Shown piece by piece: positions 1-12,185 of a stretch of 64,000 nucleotides of DNA. Position 1 is the stretch's first letter. Each line of letters starts with the position of its first letter. The stretch comes from Congeria kusceri (Eukaryota; Mollusca; Bivalvia; Myida; Dreissenidae). Made by a program: the position numbers and the translations under genes. The stretch lies in contig CM051027.1 of NCBI GenBank assembly GCA_027627225.1, positions 92,633,651-92,697,650 on the forward strand. Reading direction: 5' to 3'. Below the pieces are notes generated by a model that was not told the origin of the DNA, did no database searches, and saw only the letters and a program-made list of their open reading frames with translations.

Positions 1-1563
1 TAAATACAATGTGGTGAAATAAGTCTCTGAATACGTCGAAATGTTATTCGTGTTAATTTTTCTTCATTTGCGTAGCATTAAAACATTATTTGCAATACCA
101 ATTATACACACAAACCCTTGATACATCATATTCCTACCGAATATAATTTTAAATCGCCATAGTCTTATGAAATTTTAAGTTTGTGCTATCAAACTGGAAG
201 TCATCATTATTTAAAATGCGCTGAATGTTCTCTGAAGATCGCTTTTCATTAGGATACACGGTATAAGGCTAAAAAAAATAATGAATTGTTTCTCAGGCAC
301 TTTTCACAAAAATTCAGGATGGAGGGCGAGTTTTGTTTTATTGAAGTATTTTTTTCTCCTACTCTTTTCTATTGGCACTATGTAATTGCTTAGTAAAACA
401 AGTTATTAAGTACATATTAAAGACAATTTTAAGTTTTAATAACAACATAAGCATTCCTTTTTTATAAAATTCTAAATATAGATTTATTAATCACAAACCG
501 TCATTTATGCAAGCTGATGTAAAAAGGCAATCAATTCGAATGTTCATAATTAACATAAGTGCCTTCAAATTGATACACCATCAGCATTAAAATACTTCTA
601 TTTATAGAATTTAACTTAAATCATCAATAATTTTTGGAAAGGAAAATCATTACTTGTCAATGCAGCTGGCATTTTCGATTGTTTCTATAGGACTTATATT
701 GACACAGATTTTCTTCAACAAATATGGAATTAAATATTAAATATTATACAAGCAAAAGCATCTACGAAACAAAATTTTAAATCAACAAATAGACGATATT
801 TATAAAGGTTCCCAATCGAATATGACTTTTTTTTTTAAATTTACACAGTATTTCAGACAGGAAGAAAGTTACTGGAAATACCGAAATATCTACCGGGTTA
901 ATCTTCATCCGCTATGTTAAAATGCGGATTCGTTTAATTTTAAGCCGCTGTCCATGGGATCTTATTCAATACATCGTAATTTTAGTAATAGTTCTTATGA
1001 ACGTTTATGGTGTTTATTCGTCCGAAATATGTTTCTTATTTACGAAAGACATTGTTCAAAAGCGTAGTTTTTGTATTTTGTTCGGTAACATGCCCATTAG
1101 AAACACTTTCTACAAAGTTTTATTTGTATTAACATATTTCTGGACTGCTCCTTTAAAACCCGGGCGCGATCGTCAAAAAATAGTAAATAAATATTTTTTG
1201 GCATTATATCAAATTCGTGGCGGGCCATAAAAATACGTTGCGGCGCTGCCTGAGAAACAAATTTTAGCCTATAAATGATTAATTGACTTTGAAATGTGTA
1301 TGTTTTATGCATAGATAACTTCCAATATGAGGTTGGGTATATTACTTAAGAATAACTATATGCGTATGATAAAAAATAATTTTCATTCATTCCCGCCATT
1401 ATTTTCGTACATTGTTAATTTGTTAAATTTCGCTGACAAATTTATATGATAATGATGTTTACGTACATTCTTTAGGTTATTCATGTATCACTGGTGAAAA
1501 CATGGGGCGGTATGATCGGTTTATTTACGGTACAAATATTATTAATTAGTAAATTAATCACAA
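1..1563. other. AT-rich intergenic stretch
   Basis: I see no gene, RNA or clear repeat here. The longest open frame (922-1230, +, 102 codons) has no recognisable domain, has AT-driven composition and overlaps a similar frame on the other strand, so I treat it as chance. Confidence 0.5.
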
Positions 1564-1772
1564 ATTAATTTTGGGATCCGAGAAGTTTTCTTATGGTGTC
1601 CGAAAAATTTAAGGTCAAGGAAGTCTTCTTATATAGGTGGGGACCGAAAAATCTGGGGTCCGAGAAGCCACGTAACCGATCATCATGGCCCTCTTGTATC
1701 ATATGTTTAGGGTAAAAATGATATCTCGGTATATTAATGTCAACGCCGATTGTCTTTTTGAAAGACATTGCT
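1564..1772 (+). repeat. Dispersed repeat, copy A of a direct pair
   Basis: The stretch from about CAAATTAATTTTGGGATCCG to the GACATTGCTTGTT end recurs at 2085-2294 in the same orientation. Shared blocks include AGTTTTCTTATRGTGTCCGA, CACGTAACCGATCAT and CAACGCCGATTGTCTTTTT. Small indels and substitutions separate the copies. No coding potential or terminal inverted repeats are visible, so the class is unknown. It is either a local duplication or two insertions of one family. Confidence 0.75.
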
Positions 1773-2084
1773 TGTTACGGATTTTATTGTTTGTTCAAAT
1801 TGGAAATATGATTGCAAGGTAATTAGGAATTGATGCAAATATTTTTTTTTATGAAATAACTATGAATTTAATAGGAAATAAATATGAAAATATAACTAAA
1901 ATTAAAAAACAACAAACACATTCCAGTAGCATTTTAAGTATGTATATATAATAATATATGCTAAAATAGTCTTAATAATAATAATAATAACAATAATAAT
2001 AACAGTATTTCTATCTTTTGAAATGAAAAGTAAGAATTGCTAAATATTATTATGAATATTATTATTAAATTAATAAATTTATCT

Positions 2085-2294
2085 CAAATTAACTTTTGGG
2101 TCCGATAAGTTTTCTTATAGTGTCCGAAAAATCTGGGGTCCAACAAGTCTCCTAATATTGGTGGGGACAACAAAATCTGGGGTCTGAGAAGTCACGTAAC
2201 CGATCATCTTGTCCGTCTGTTTAGATAATTTTTAAATGACATCTCAATATTAATTTCAACGCCGATTGTCTTTTTTAAAGACATTTCTTGTTTT
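2085..2294 (+). repeat. Dispersed repeat, copy B of a direct pair
   Basis: This is the partner of 1564-1772. About 310 bases of AT-rich sequence with an AAT/AAC microsatellite (about 1974-2003) separate the two. Confidence 0.75.
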
Positions 2295-2949
2295 GAATAA
2301 TTGAACATTTAAAGAGGTTACTCAAGCTAAAATGATTAACGTGGATACATATTGAAAGCAAATGCAAATAAGTTTATTCAAAACAAAAACAACTCTAGTC
2401 ATACAATAAAGTCAACAGAGAGTACTCATTTAAACCACCCAGGCAACAATGCCAATTACTTGTATGTATATGATGCATATTATAATATATAAGATAAGTT
2501 AATTAACAAATTATCACACAAAAGCTTAATTAGCTACCAAAATATTATGAGACAACGGAATCTTGTACGCCACGCGCCTTCGTCGTGATTGCTGGATATA
2601 AAATCATTAGAGACGATATAATCATGTACGCCACGCGTTTACGTCAAGCGGTTGTACCCACGCATGTAATCGACTACAAAACATCTTTTCGCAAGGGCCG
2701 CTTTCTTTGAATATTGCTAGACAAACTGTGTCGTATATGGCGGCATTTCTAACACACACGAATGAACAAATTATAAAATCAAACGCAGTTTGCTAGAAGT
2801 TCCATTTTTCGGACCACCAAACATTGTTTAATCCAAACACCTTGAATCTTGTCAGTCATTTTCCAAGTTTAGACTTAAACAATTTTCCCCATATTGTTTG
2901 TTTGTTTGTGTTTTTGTTTTTTTATTGTTCGCCGTATTCAACAGTATTT
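2295..2949. other. Unassigned intergenic DNA
   Basis: No gene is visible. A short direct duplication (TGTACGCCACGCG, near 2564 and 2612) lies in a slightly more GC-rich patch. Confidence 0.4.
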
Positions 2950-3185
2950 TTTTATATAAGGGCTGTAAGTTAACCTACTCACACTTTTCCTGGGTAAGCT
3001 GGTTTACCAGTACTAAGTGCACATACTTATGCCAGTAACTGACAACTGCCCTACTTGAATCAGAGGTAGGGGGATAATGGCCGTAGAAATAATTTCATGA
3101 CCAATCCCCACACAAGTTATGTGACCGGGCTAGGAATCGAACCAGCGATCCTCGGATTTGCAGTCCAGCGCTCTACTTCCCCATA
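2950..3185 (-). mobile_element. tRNA-derived SINE
   Basis: On the minus strand the element begins near 3183 with a tRNA-like head: TAGAGCGCTGGACTGCAAAT followed by a perfect B-box-like GGTTCGATTCC near 3130-3145. A non-tRNA body follows, down to about 2950 (TTACAGCCCTTATATAA). The spacing is that of a degenerate tRNA promoter, not a foldable tRNA, which fits a Pol III-transcribed SINE. The ends are approximate and I found no target duplication. Confidence 0.7.
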
Positions 3186-3618
3186 TTTTGAGCATACTAC
3201 ACCGAATAATCTGCACATTCGTTTTGAAGTTGTCGAAAATATTCTAGTACACAGACTCAAATTTTATTCAAATACTTATCGTTAACATAGGGCTAATTTA
3301 GAAAATTCTTGTCGTGCGAAATATTTTTATAGACATTCAAAAGAGTCTGAGAAACGCATTATTCACTAACGCTTTCAAAGAGCCGAGAGCGTGTGGACCA
3401 TAGGAACTGTATGTGTGTATATTTTAAGTTCTTTATTTTAAACGGTGACAATAGCTGAAATTTTGACTCATTTTATTTACATGCGAAGAAAGTTACGTCT
3501 CAAATTAAAATACACTTTTCAAGTGTGAATATTTTGTATTTTAATGATGTCAACGATCCATCATCGTAAAACCACTTCCGTAAAATCAAGTATCGGGAAT
3601 ATCAGTGTGTTTCTTTAT
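3186..3618. other. Unassigned intergenic DNA
   Basis: AT-rich sequence between the SINE and the 3' end of the LINE. Nothing recognisable. Confidence 0.4.
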
Positions 3619-3947
3619 TAGAACAGAACAAAACATACTTTTATTACGCATAAAATTACAGTTTCTAGTGTTTAACAATAATACATTATATCTTATACAT
3701 TATAGTAAGTGATCATTCATTTTAATATTTCTAGAACAGGATGAACTTGACAATATAAAAATGAAACTTGCATTTTCACACATAAGAATAGTACATCTAG
3801 TTAAAATGGAACTATTTTCGTACGTCCATTGGAGTAAACAACAATTAAATAACAATAACACATGAATATCATATTAATTAAGCAGTAGTGGTATAGAATA
3901 TGTTTAAAGATATACATCAATATGCACATATATACAAACATCTATTA

Positions 3948-6900
3948 TTAATTGTTCATCATAATATTTTGGCGACTACTTAATGCCTCTGATATGTACA
4001 TGCTTAACCTAAACATTTCACTTCTATTCTGTGTATTTACCAATTCCGTGAGTTTAAGCATACTAGGCCTGATTCTGTAATAATTTTTAATATATTTTTC
4101 TCTTATTTGAAAGAATGTAGTACATTTCAACAGGAAGTAGAATTCATCTTCCACTTCATTGTTTGACATAACTGACAAAGCCGCATATTTCTATCTACCT
4201 GATTGTATCTACCAGTTTGTATTCTCAGATTATGTGCACAAAGACGTAATTATGTAATCGCTGTTCTCAAATTTCTGGATACGATTGTTTCTAAATATGA
4301 TTCAAATGAAAATGTTGTTTTTATTGCTTTATACACAATCAAAACTATGTGATCAGTTACGTCACGTAGCCACTCTTGCACGTATTCATCAGTAACTTGT
4401 TGCTTAAACAAAGACAAAACCTTACTTTAATTGATTTGTGAGTTATTAGCCCAAACATAATTAAATCTATATCTAGAAAGTAGGTCCTTAACCTTTTTGA
4501 TAATACGTACATATCTGCTAACATATAACGGGTATCTACCAAGTTCGCCGTGTACGGAAACATTTGAAGTTGATTTGCTGACACCAAGAATAGCCTTGCA
4601 GAGAATTGTAGGTGTAATTTTTCTAACTCGCTAGACTTAGAGAAACCCCATATTCGCATGAGTATGTAATAATTGGCGAAACAAAAGAATCAAATAACTG
4701 CAAAGCTAACTTTGGTTTACAATCATATGTTTTCAAATTTGATAACAATGTGTTTAGTGCCTTTAAACCTTTACCAAGTAAAGTATTAGTATTAAGATTA
4801 AAATTTCCAGTATAATTCAGTGTTACACCTAGGTAGATAAAATCTTTAACCGTGCCTATGTATTTATTTCCATACATCCACTTCTCATTACGTTTTGTGC
4901 CTCCTTGTTTACGGAAAACAACAATTTTGGTTTGTGCTATATTGACTTGTAAGCCCCATGTACTACAATAGTCATATAGACAATTTAGAGACATTTGTAA
5001 ATCTTCAGTAATCACCAATTACAACCATGTCACCTGCAAAAAGCAATAAACTCAAACGTATATCTTGTAGATTACTTCCAGCACTATGTCTATTTTGCAG
5101 AAACATTTCTAAATCATCTACGAAAAGTGAAAATAGTATCGGTGATATTATCTCCCCCTGTCTTAAACCTACTGCTATATTAAAGAAATCTGAATAGGTA
5201 TTACTATGCTTTACACATGATTTGACAGATTCATAGATGCTGCGTATGATACGTAACATTTTACCATCCAAATTGGACTTGTATAACTTCAACCATAGTG
5301 CGTTTAAATATATAGAATCGAAGCAACGTTTCATATCAATAAAACAGCAATACAAACGTTTATTCATATTTACATATTTTTGAATAAATGAAGGATAAAA
5401 ACTGCATCTATAGTTGATCTGTCTTTTCTAAAACCAAACTGAGCGTCAGAAATAACATCATTACTTTCTCACCATATTGATATTCTTTGGTTTAGTACAC
5501 ATGTAAATAACTTTGCAAAATTGCTTAACAATGTGATACCTCTATAATTACTAACGTCTGATTTGTCACCCTTCTTATGTAGGGGGATTATAATTCCTTT
5601 GGTCCAACATACAGGGAAATTCCCAGTGTTAAAGATTATATTGAAAATCGTTGTGATATACCCAGCCAAAATATTACAAGCTTCTATAAAGTATTCATTT
5701 TACAATTTATCTTCTCCTGGCGATTTACATTTCTTTAGAAGAGCAATAGCTTTAATAACTTCATTACATGTTATTTGGTTATCTAGGTCCCCCAATACAT
5801 TGGTGACATTATCAAATTCGTGATTCAAATTAAAATCTTCTGCATCACCATTTCTTGTATAATTAATATCAGAAAACATTTGCTCAAAATGATTCTTAAA
5901 ATCATCAAGTGGCACATGGCTATTATTACATGTTGTATTTTGGGATCTAAAGTACCTCCAAAAGTCTTTTGATTTATTTCGTTTAAGATCTTCAAACTGT
6001 TTACAGCGTTTAAAATTCAATGCCTTACGCTTCTTTTTTGAAATTAATTTATAATTTCTTTTCAATCGACACATTTCTATTCTATCAGTATCACGATGTG
6101 TATTATTATAGATATACAAGGCATCTGTATACAGTCTTTTCGCTTCCCTACATTCTTGGTCAAACCATTTATCGCTGTCTGAAATAATATGTTTTCGAAT
6201 TGTGGATATTTTTTAACACGTTTGATATAAAAGGGATCAGCAACATCTCTTACAATATTTGTGAAATTATTTACAACGTTATTAACATTTGTTTCCCTTT
6301 GCTCAGTATAATTTAGAAATAAATTGTTAAAATCAGAGGCCTTACTAACTAAACCATCACGAAAATGTTGCTTTTCATCATCACTCCATTTTACGTACTC
6401 ACTTATATATGGCTCTTCTATAATAACCCGTCTGTTACATATCATATTGAAAGACAGTGGGGCATGATCACTAAAGTTATCAAAATCTTCTACAGTAAAA
6501 TTGTCTACGGCATTAAAAGAATGTTCGCTGAGTACCAAGTAATCAATTACGCTTGCGCCATTTGTATTACAGCATGTATATTTATCAATACTGAAGTCTG
6601 AACCCAATCTCCCGTTTGCGATACTCAATGCCGTAGCAATCTAATAAATTATTTCCTTGAGAGTTACTTTCCTTGTCCATGGAATTTCTTGGTAACGCGT
6701 CATCCGAAGAATAATATTCAGGGTCAATATCACGGATATATGAATCACAAATTATAGTATCACTTGTACAAGCTGTTCTAGCATTAAAATCACGAGCTAA
6801 CGGAACAGTGCCCACAGCCTGGTAATGATTTATATCGTGACCAAGTGATTCAAACAGGTCCGTATCTATCAAGTTAGCAATCGGCGAAGAACTACCCCAC

Positions 6901-7260
6901 ATATAAACGGCTGCAAGGTATATGTCTTCATTATTGCTAAAGTAATGTTTATCTATTTTAAGCCATATTATAGTATCATGTGTATTTTTAACAATAGATA
7001 TTCCACTGCTAATGCTTTTGCGCTTGTATCTTACTATACCACCAATATTGCGCTTTGCTTGCCTATGTCTATGTTTCCTATAAATGTTCTGACAATCATA
7101 GCCAGAAAGTTCAATTTTGCTTGATTTACAAGTCCATGTTTCCAACAAAATAATCAAATCATACTGTAAGATAAACGAGAGAAAATCTGGGTCTTCTCTT
7201 TTTGCTGCACTTAACCCATTTCAGTTCCAGACTAAACACTTAAGTCCATCCGGTCCCTCC
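3948..7260 (-). pseudogene. LINE ORF2 remnant: endonuclease plus reverse transcriptase
   Basis: Broken frames joined by homology encode an APE endonuclease: a VWN-stop-NGL start near 7235, then ETWT, DFNART near 6790 and SDHAPLSF near 6470. Reverse transcriptase follows, with KSPGEDKL, NYRGITLLSNFAKLF (5540s), GLRQGEIISPILFSLFVDDL and the catalytic box at about 5025-5036. That box reads FAGD, not F/YADD, so a catalytic aspartate is lost. The in-frame TGA near the N-terminus and at least four frame changes show that the copy is dead. It is related to the frames at 42.7-45.5 kb. The host function is that of a target-primed reverse-transcription enzyme, long inactive here. Confidence 0.88.
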
Positions 7261-7386
7261 TTTATTGTCCATTTACGATTACTTTGTTGAACAAGGTGTT
7301 TTAGACTGCTTGACGCGCGCTTATATGTCTCAAGCGTTTGTTTCGAACTCTAATTATATAACAATCGCGCTTTGGGTACCTTTGGT

Positions 7387-8169
7387 CTATCTTGGCTTGG
7401 CCCTGTCGGATGTTAATGGTGGCAACTTAACACTTGTACGCTGTAGTGCTCTATGTCCCGGACCCGACTTCGCATCATAAATAATGTCTTGCACACATTT
7501 AGACGGCGAAGTGTCCCTGTGTTCTCTAACTTGGTCTATCTTTTTGCTAAGACGGTTCTCCATTTGTTTCATGTCTCGTTTAGCGCTCGCTCGGTCAAGT
7601 TGCAGCTGCTCTTGCATCCCCTTCATTTGCCACACGTTTTCGGCCATAAGTCGACTGTTTTCATCTAGTTGTCGCTCTAACCTGTCTCGGTCTTCCTTAT
7701 GTAAACGCGCCTCTGTAGTCTTAACGCCGACAAGTACTTGTGTTTCATGCAACTGTTTATGAAGTTTTTCCATCTTGTCTCTCATATTGTTAATTTCTTC
7801 ATCTTTATGTTTGGTGGCAGATAATATGGTCTTCCTTTCTTTCTCCAATTCGGTTAACTGCTTTTTCATCCAAAAAATCCTGTCTGTAAGTATTTTAATA
7901 CCATTATTCATGTCTGGCCCGGTTTCTGATTTTCGCTCTAACTCTCGTTCTAACTGTTCGATTTTTTCATCCTTCAAAGCAAGTATCTGTTTGTGCTCTG
8001 CTTTATTATACTCCAATTCAAAGGCCAACGCCTCAAAATGTCTGTTTACTTTGAGCAGTTCCGATGTGAGTTCGTCTAAAGACATAATCTCGGTGCTTGC
8101 ACTTTGATAATCGGAGTCTCTTTCACTGTCATTCTCTATACTCTCGCTATCTGTATCTGCAGTTGCCAT
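7387..8169 (-). CDS. Intact coiled-coil ORF1-like protein of the LINE (260 aa)
   Basis: An uninterrupted 260-codon frame lies immediately upstream (in minus-strand sense) of the endonuclease region. It opens with an acidic, serine-rich N-terminus (residues about 1-30). From about residue 30 to 225 it is a strongly charged heptad-like coiled coil rich in E, K, L and Q (for example EKIEQLERELERKSE). A basic, proline-containing tail ends in RAKPR. No CCHC knuckle or RRM is visible. Position suggests it is the LINE's ORF1, which in other families binds RNA. It could instead be a captured coiled-coil segment. It is intact although ORF2 is decayed. Confidence 0.6.
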   Translation of the reverse strand: MATADTDSESIENDSERDSDYQSASTEIMSLDELTSELLKVNRHFEALAFELEYNKAEHKQILALKDEKIEQLERELERKSETGPDMNNGIKILTDRIFWMKKQLTELEKERKTILSATKHKDEEINNMRDKMEKLHKQLHETQVLVGVKTTEARLHKEDRDRLERQLDENSRLMAENVWQMKGMQEQLQLDRASAKRDMKQMENRLSKKIDQVREHRDTSPSKCVQDIIYDAKSGPGHRALQRTSVKLPPLTSDRAKPR

Positions 8170-8200
8170 TCTGTGACGTCAAAAGGCTATCTTAAACATA

Positions 8201-8527
8201 AACATACAATATAATAATGATATAATCATCACCACAAAAACAGGCAGCAAGAATAGATACTGACCGTATCAAATTGAAATATTCAACACTCTATAGCCAA
8301 TGCTGGTACATAAATATTTCAGTGAATATATAATGTATGTGAGCAAGAATAAACCATACTGCAGTACAAGTTCCACTTTAATACACAATGTTTAGGTTAA
8401 TTTGCAAGGAACTCCATTATGTTTAACATTGAAAAAGTATATTAGAAATCTTCAATAAATCGATGAAATGTTAAATGACAATTATATAAAATCTAGCAGA
8501 CAAAGCTGCAATATGTCAGTGTGACCA
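8201..8527. other. Possible LINE 5' untranslated region
   Basis: AT-rich sequence upstream of ORF1 on the minus strand. It could be the LINE 5' UTR or unique DNA. No other feature is seen. Confidence 0.3.
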
Positions 8528-8536
8528 TGCGTGCTC

Positions 8537-8783
8537 GGTATCCGGACAAAACCCCCCTGGGACATAACCCCCCCTGTCCAATTTTGTATACGTGGACGAA
8601 ACCCCCCTCATGCGTTTTACAAGGTGGACAATGCTTGTAAAATGCTTAAGGGGGTTTTGTCCTCCTAGTAAAATGCTTAAGGGGGGTTTTGTCCACCTTG
8701 TAAAACGCATGAGGGGGTTTTTGTCCTCCTATACAAAATTGGACAGGGGGGGTTATGTCCCAGGGGTGTTTTGTCCTACACCC
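8537..8783. mobile_element. Palindromic foldback MITE with 9-bp target duplication
   Basis: The whole 247-bp segment is a near-perfect hairpin. The left arm has GGACAAAACCCCCCTGGGAC, CTGTCCAATTTTGTATA and CATGCGTTTTACAAGGTGGA, and the right arm carries their reverse complements in reverse order. TGCGTGCTC flanks it on both sides (8528-8536 and 8784-8792). A 9-bp duplication fits a Mutator-like (MULE) transposase acting in trans, although 8-bp hAT duplication plus one chance base cannot be excluded. The open frames on both strands are by-products of the palindrome. Confidence 0.85.
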
Positions 8784-8805
8784 TGCGTGCTCAACAAACA
8801 ACTTA

Positions 8806-9410
8806 CCGTAATTACCCTAAGTATTTGGACACTTAAAATAATATATTTTATTGTCCCAATATTAAGGGACATAAAAATATTTCTCGAAATTGTGTCCCAA
8901 TATTTAGGACAATATATTATACAATTTACTCTGCATGTAACTATGTCTTGAACCAATAAATTATTTTCATTTCTTTGGGATAATAATAGCTTACTAAAAT
9001 ATATTACATATTTAATTATAAATAATTAGAAGGAATATTTTTAGGTGACTGATGTTTATAAGATAAGTCATGTCTTGCTAGGGTCTAACTGGTAATTAAT
9101 TTAGAAGCTTAAATGAGAAAACCATGCTCCAACAGAGTACACAGTTTTCACCAAGTGTCAACTACATGCAAACAGTGTACAATATGGTGTATACATAAGC
9201 AAGCGCAATATACCGTGTCACAAGTCACTATGCAACCAACGTAGTGTCAGGGTATTGAATGTTTATACAACATAAGGTGTTATTAGGGACAGGAAATAAT
9301 TCAACTTTTAAATGTGTCCCAATATTAAGAGGTGCAAAAAAATAATTATTTTTCGAAAAATTAGCGGTGTCCTAATATTTAGGGTGTCCCAATACTTAGG
9401 GTAATTACGG
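8806..9410. mobile_element. Non-autonomous DNA transposon with TA target duplication
   Basis: The ends are inverted repeats of about 28 bp, starting CCGTAATTACCCTAAGTATT on the left and matched by AATACTTAGGGTAATTACGG on the right. Subterminal blocks also pair, as in the GTCCCAATATT motifs. TA dinucleotides flank both ends (8804-8805 and 9411-9412), as for Tc1/mariner-type insertion. No transposase frame is present, so it is a MITE. Confidence 0.75.
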
Positions 9411-9412
9411 TA

Positions 9413-10234
9413 CTCGTCCCTAATAAAAGTATACGTCGAATTTTTGTTTAAGTTATTGATACAATAACAACAATTCAGACATGAAACAAAAATGAGTACA
9501 TTGAAACAAATTAAGCTGAACTGCCCTCTGAATATAAAAAATGGAGTTTTATATTAAATATCAACATATCAAAAGTATATATTTCACTGCTCCACTTACC
9601 TGTGTTATTTGAATTCCGGTTTATAAATATTCATCGATGATCTGTCAGCTAACAGGTTAAAATATAATTATCTTGATATCAATGTACACATCCAGATCTT
9701 TAAACTATTCAATGATTTTATACTGGTTTATTGGTGCATTATATATTGACTGCTTAAAGCTCTCCAAGTCTCTTACTTATGGATTTTGTAACACGCGTTC
9801 AGAGTTTAAACTTCGTTTAAACTTTATCATTTAATTTAATCTCAAAAACATTATATGAAAAGACATATCTTATTATCTACATACAAATGGAATGTAGTAG
9901 TCATTATTTTTTTCATTTGCTCCAAGAAACTTTTTAATTCATGCACTATCATAAACTATGTCTCCTAATATTTTTACGTACATTGTATGTATTATTTATG
10001 ATCAATATTAAATTAAACTTAAGCATAAGAAGAAATATGTATTTTTTAATTGCTTATTAATGTGATTGTGCTTGGATTAAAGGTATATATTTGCGAATCA
10101 AGATATTACAACTAAAGTAAACAGAAAAACAAATATTATGGTGAAACACCGTCAGTTTTTACATACCGCTTTAAAGTGAAAGTACATTGTATTTCAAAAA
10201 TGCGAGCAATATCCATGAGAAGTTTAAACTAAAG
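9413..10234. other. AT-rich intergenic stretch
   Basis: No gene, RNA or clear repeat is visible. Confidence 0.4.
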
Positions 10235-10983
10235 TCAGTCACACATTCTCCGATTATGGCTCCCGACAGCGCTACGAAACAAATAAAAAAAAAGGCGGGA
10301 ATATCGGGACGGTGTCGGGAGCTGTCTGGACGCTTTCGGAACGCTGTCCTGAGAATCGCGAATCATCGGAACATATTCGGCGTGATCGGCCAAGCACTCC
10401 CGACAGGTTTTCCCTTAACATGCGGGAGGCTCAGCCGAATTTGTATTGACGGGACTCTGTCGGGATAGATTCGGCTGTATCGGATCAAATTCGGGACGGT
10501 GTCTGGACGGTGTCGGGACCTTGTCGGGACAATATCCGGTAGAACGGTAATGATATTGCATAAATCAATATATATACATATATCACGTCTGGTGTATATA
10601 TCGGTTGTGTTGTGCGTGTTTGTGTGCGTTTGTCATTCATCTTCAGAGCTTTGACCGACCACCATTAATGCTTCCCGATTATTATCGCTCCTGACAGCGT
10701 CCAGACAGCGCTAGGATGCAAATAATAAAAAGTCGGGAATGCCGAGATGCTGTCTGGACGCTGTCGGGAGATATCGGGACACTGTCGAGACTCTTTGGAT
10801 CTCATTCGGGTAAATCGGGACTTTGTCGGGACTCTGTCGAGGCGCTGTCGTGACCATATTCGACATTTGGATCAAAAATTGAATTTCGAGCCCCGAATCT
10901 CAATATATTGTCCCGACTTGTGACATATTTGATTCAGGACGCTGGCTCAGGAACGGCAGGAAAAATTGGGAATGTGTGACTGA
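10235..10983. mobile_element. Inverted-repeat element filled with GTCGGGAC motifs
   Basis: The segment starts with TCAGTCACACATTC and ends with GAATGTGTGACTGA, a perfect 14-bp inverted repeat. The interior is unlike its AT-rich surroundings: it is GC-rich and made of degenerate runs of TGTCGGGA, CTGTCTGGACGCTGTCGGGA and inverted TCCCGACAGCG. A CTCCCGACAGCGCT-like block near 10260 recurs at about 10690-10730, followed each time by an A-rich stretch. No transposase frame is visible and no target duplication was found. A non-autonomous DNA transposon is the likely class. Confidence 0.65.
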
Positions 10984-11973
10984 GGCTTACGGGTTGTTTT
11001 CACGTTGGAAGATGTTCAATATAGTAAATTCTGCCTATATGTAACATTTAACATCAAACACATACCTATTTATTCTATAATTTTGTATATTCATTGGTTG
11101 AAACTCTGGGTTGTTCATATAGTGATGTTTTATCAGCTATATTTTCCCTATTTGAACATGTATTCCAAATCGCGAAAGTATTCATTTTGTCGTTTGTGTG
11201 TGTAAACCATGCATTTCAAATGCAGATTGCTTTTAAATGGCAACGTCAAAAAACTTCTGAACGGTAGAACTGAAATGTGAACTGAACCTTTTAAGACAAC
11301 TCACATCATTGTCACTTAAACAACTTTGTGCATTAACCAATATTGCTGAACCCCGTGAAAATTATTATTTTATTTCCCACTTAGAAAACACTTTTCTTAA
11401 AATAGTAACAAAATAGCAGGTATGGGGAATCTCCAATTTTCACGTTCGGAATTTTTTTCCCACTAGCCATAGGCAGGTAAGTGGTGAACATTCTTCAACT
11501 ACTTCAAATTTAAAGAGGTGAGAGCTATAAACACCCAGTGGACAAGTATTGTATTCAAATTTAAATTAGTTTATTCACACAGTTTATTTTAATTCATACA
11601 ATACACAACAGAGGTTATTCGAGGCAACAATTCCAACTACCGGTATTGTGAATATTATAAGACATGAGATTAGTTAGTTTGCAAAGTATCACACACAAAT
11701 AAAAATAACTGTACAATAATGATGAATTGGTTAGTTTTTATATAACAGCGAGACGTTATTCAGACATCTGTTTCTGTAAGTTAATACTATTGTATAATGT
11801 TAGTGTATTTAATTTTGATTCTTTGTGCAAAGAAAATAGTAAATGAAACAAAGCCAGTTAATTGCCTTATATGACATTATACATTGTATATAACCATTCA
11901 CTGCCATTTAAAACAATACCGTCTTTAACATTCCATATACCTCCCAATACGCCTAGCCCAGACAAAGCGATGT
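10984..11973. other. AT-rich intergenic stretch
   Basis: No gene or clear repeat is visible. A 66-codon frame at 11005-11205 is unremarkable. Confidence 0.4.
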
Positions 11974-12185
11974 CGGACCATATTTTTCACAAATAATATT
12001 TTTCACATGTGTGAAAATTGAGATCCTATTCGTCACACATGATAATCTCATTCTTCACATTTTCTATGAAGTTTGTAATCACATACATAGACATGCAATG
12101 AAGTTATATTCCTATGTGATCTTCACGCATTCCTATGTGATCTTCACGCATACTCTGCTTTTTCACCAATTATCATTCGTTCGGT
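11974..12185 (-). mobile_element. TTCACA-type MITE, partial copy
   Basis: This matches, in inverted orientation, parts of the two elements at 19620-19907 and 47871-48152: ATATTTTTCACAAATAATAT, TTTTCACATGTGTGAAAATT, TGAGATCCTATT and the TGATCTTCACGCAT block, which here is tandemly duplicated. It is cut short where the 84-bp tandem array begins. Confidence 0.65.

Larger units (their letters stand above)
3619..8200 (-). mobile_element. Decayed, nearly full-length non-LTR retrotransposon (APE-type LINE)
   Basis: Read on the minus strand the order is: an open coiled-coil ORF1 (8169-7387), an apurinic-like endonuclease domain (about 7260-6400), reverse transcriptase (about 6120-4620) and a C-terminal region to about 3950. 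The 3' terminus near 3619 ends in TGTTTTGTTCTGTTCT, a short tandem tail closely matching the tail of the plus-strand LINE at 45.7 kb, so the two are probably the same or sister families. ORF2 is broken by frameshifts and stops. The 5' end is uncertain and could reach about 8510, where AATATGTCAGTGTG loosely resembles AATATCAGTGTG beside the 3' end. I do not assign it to a named clade. Confidence 0.88.
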
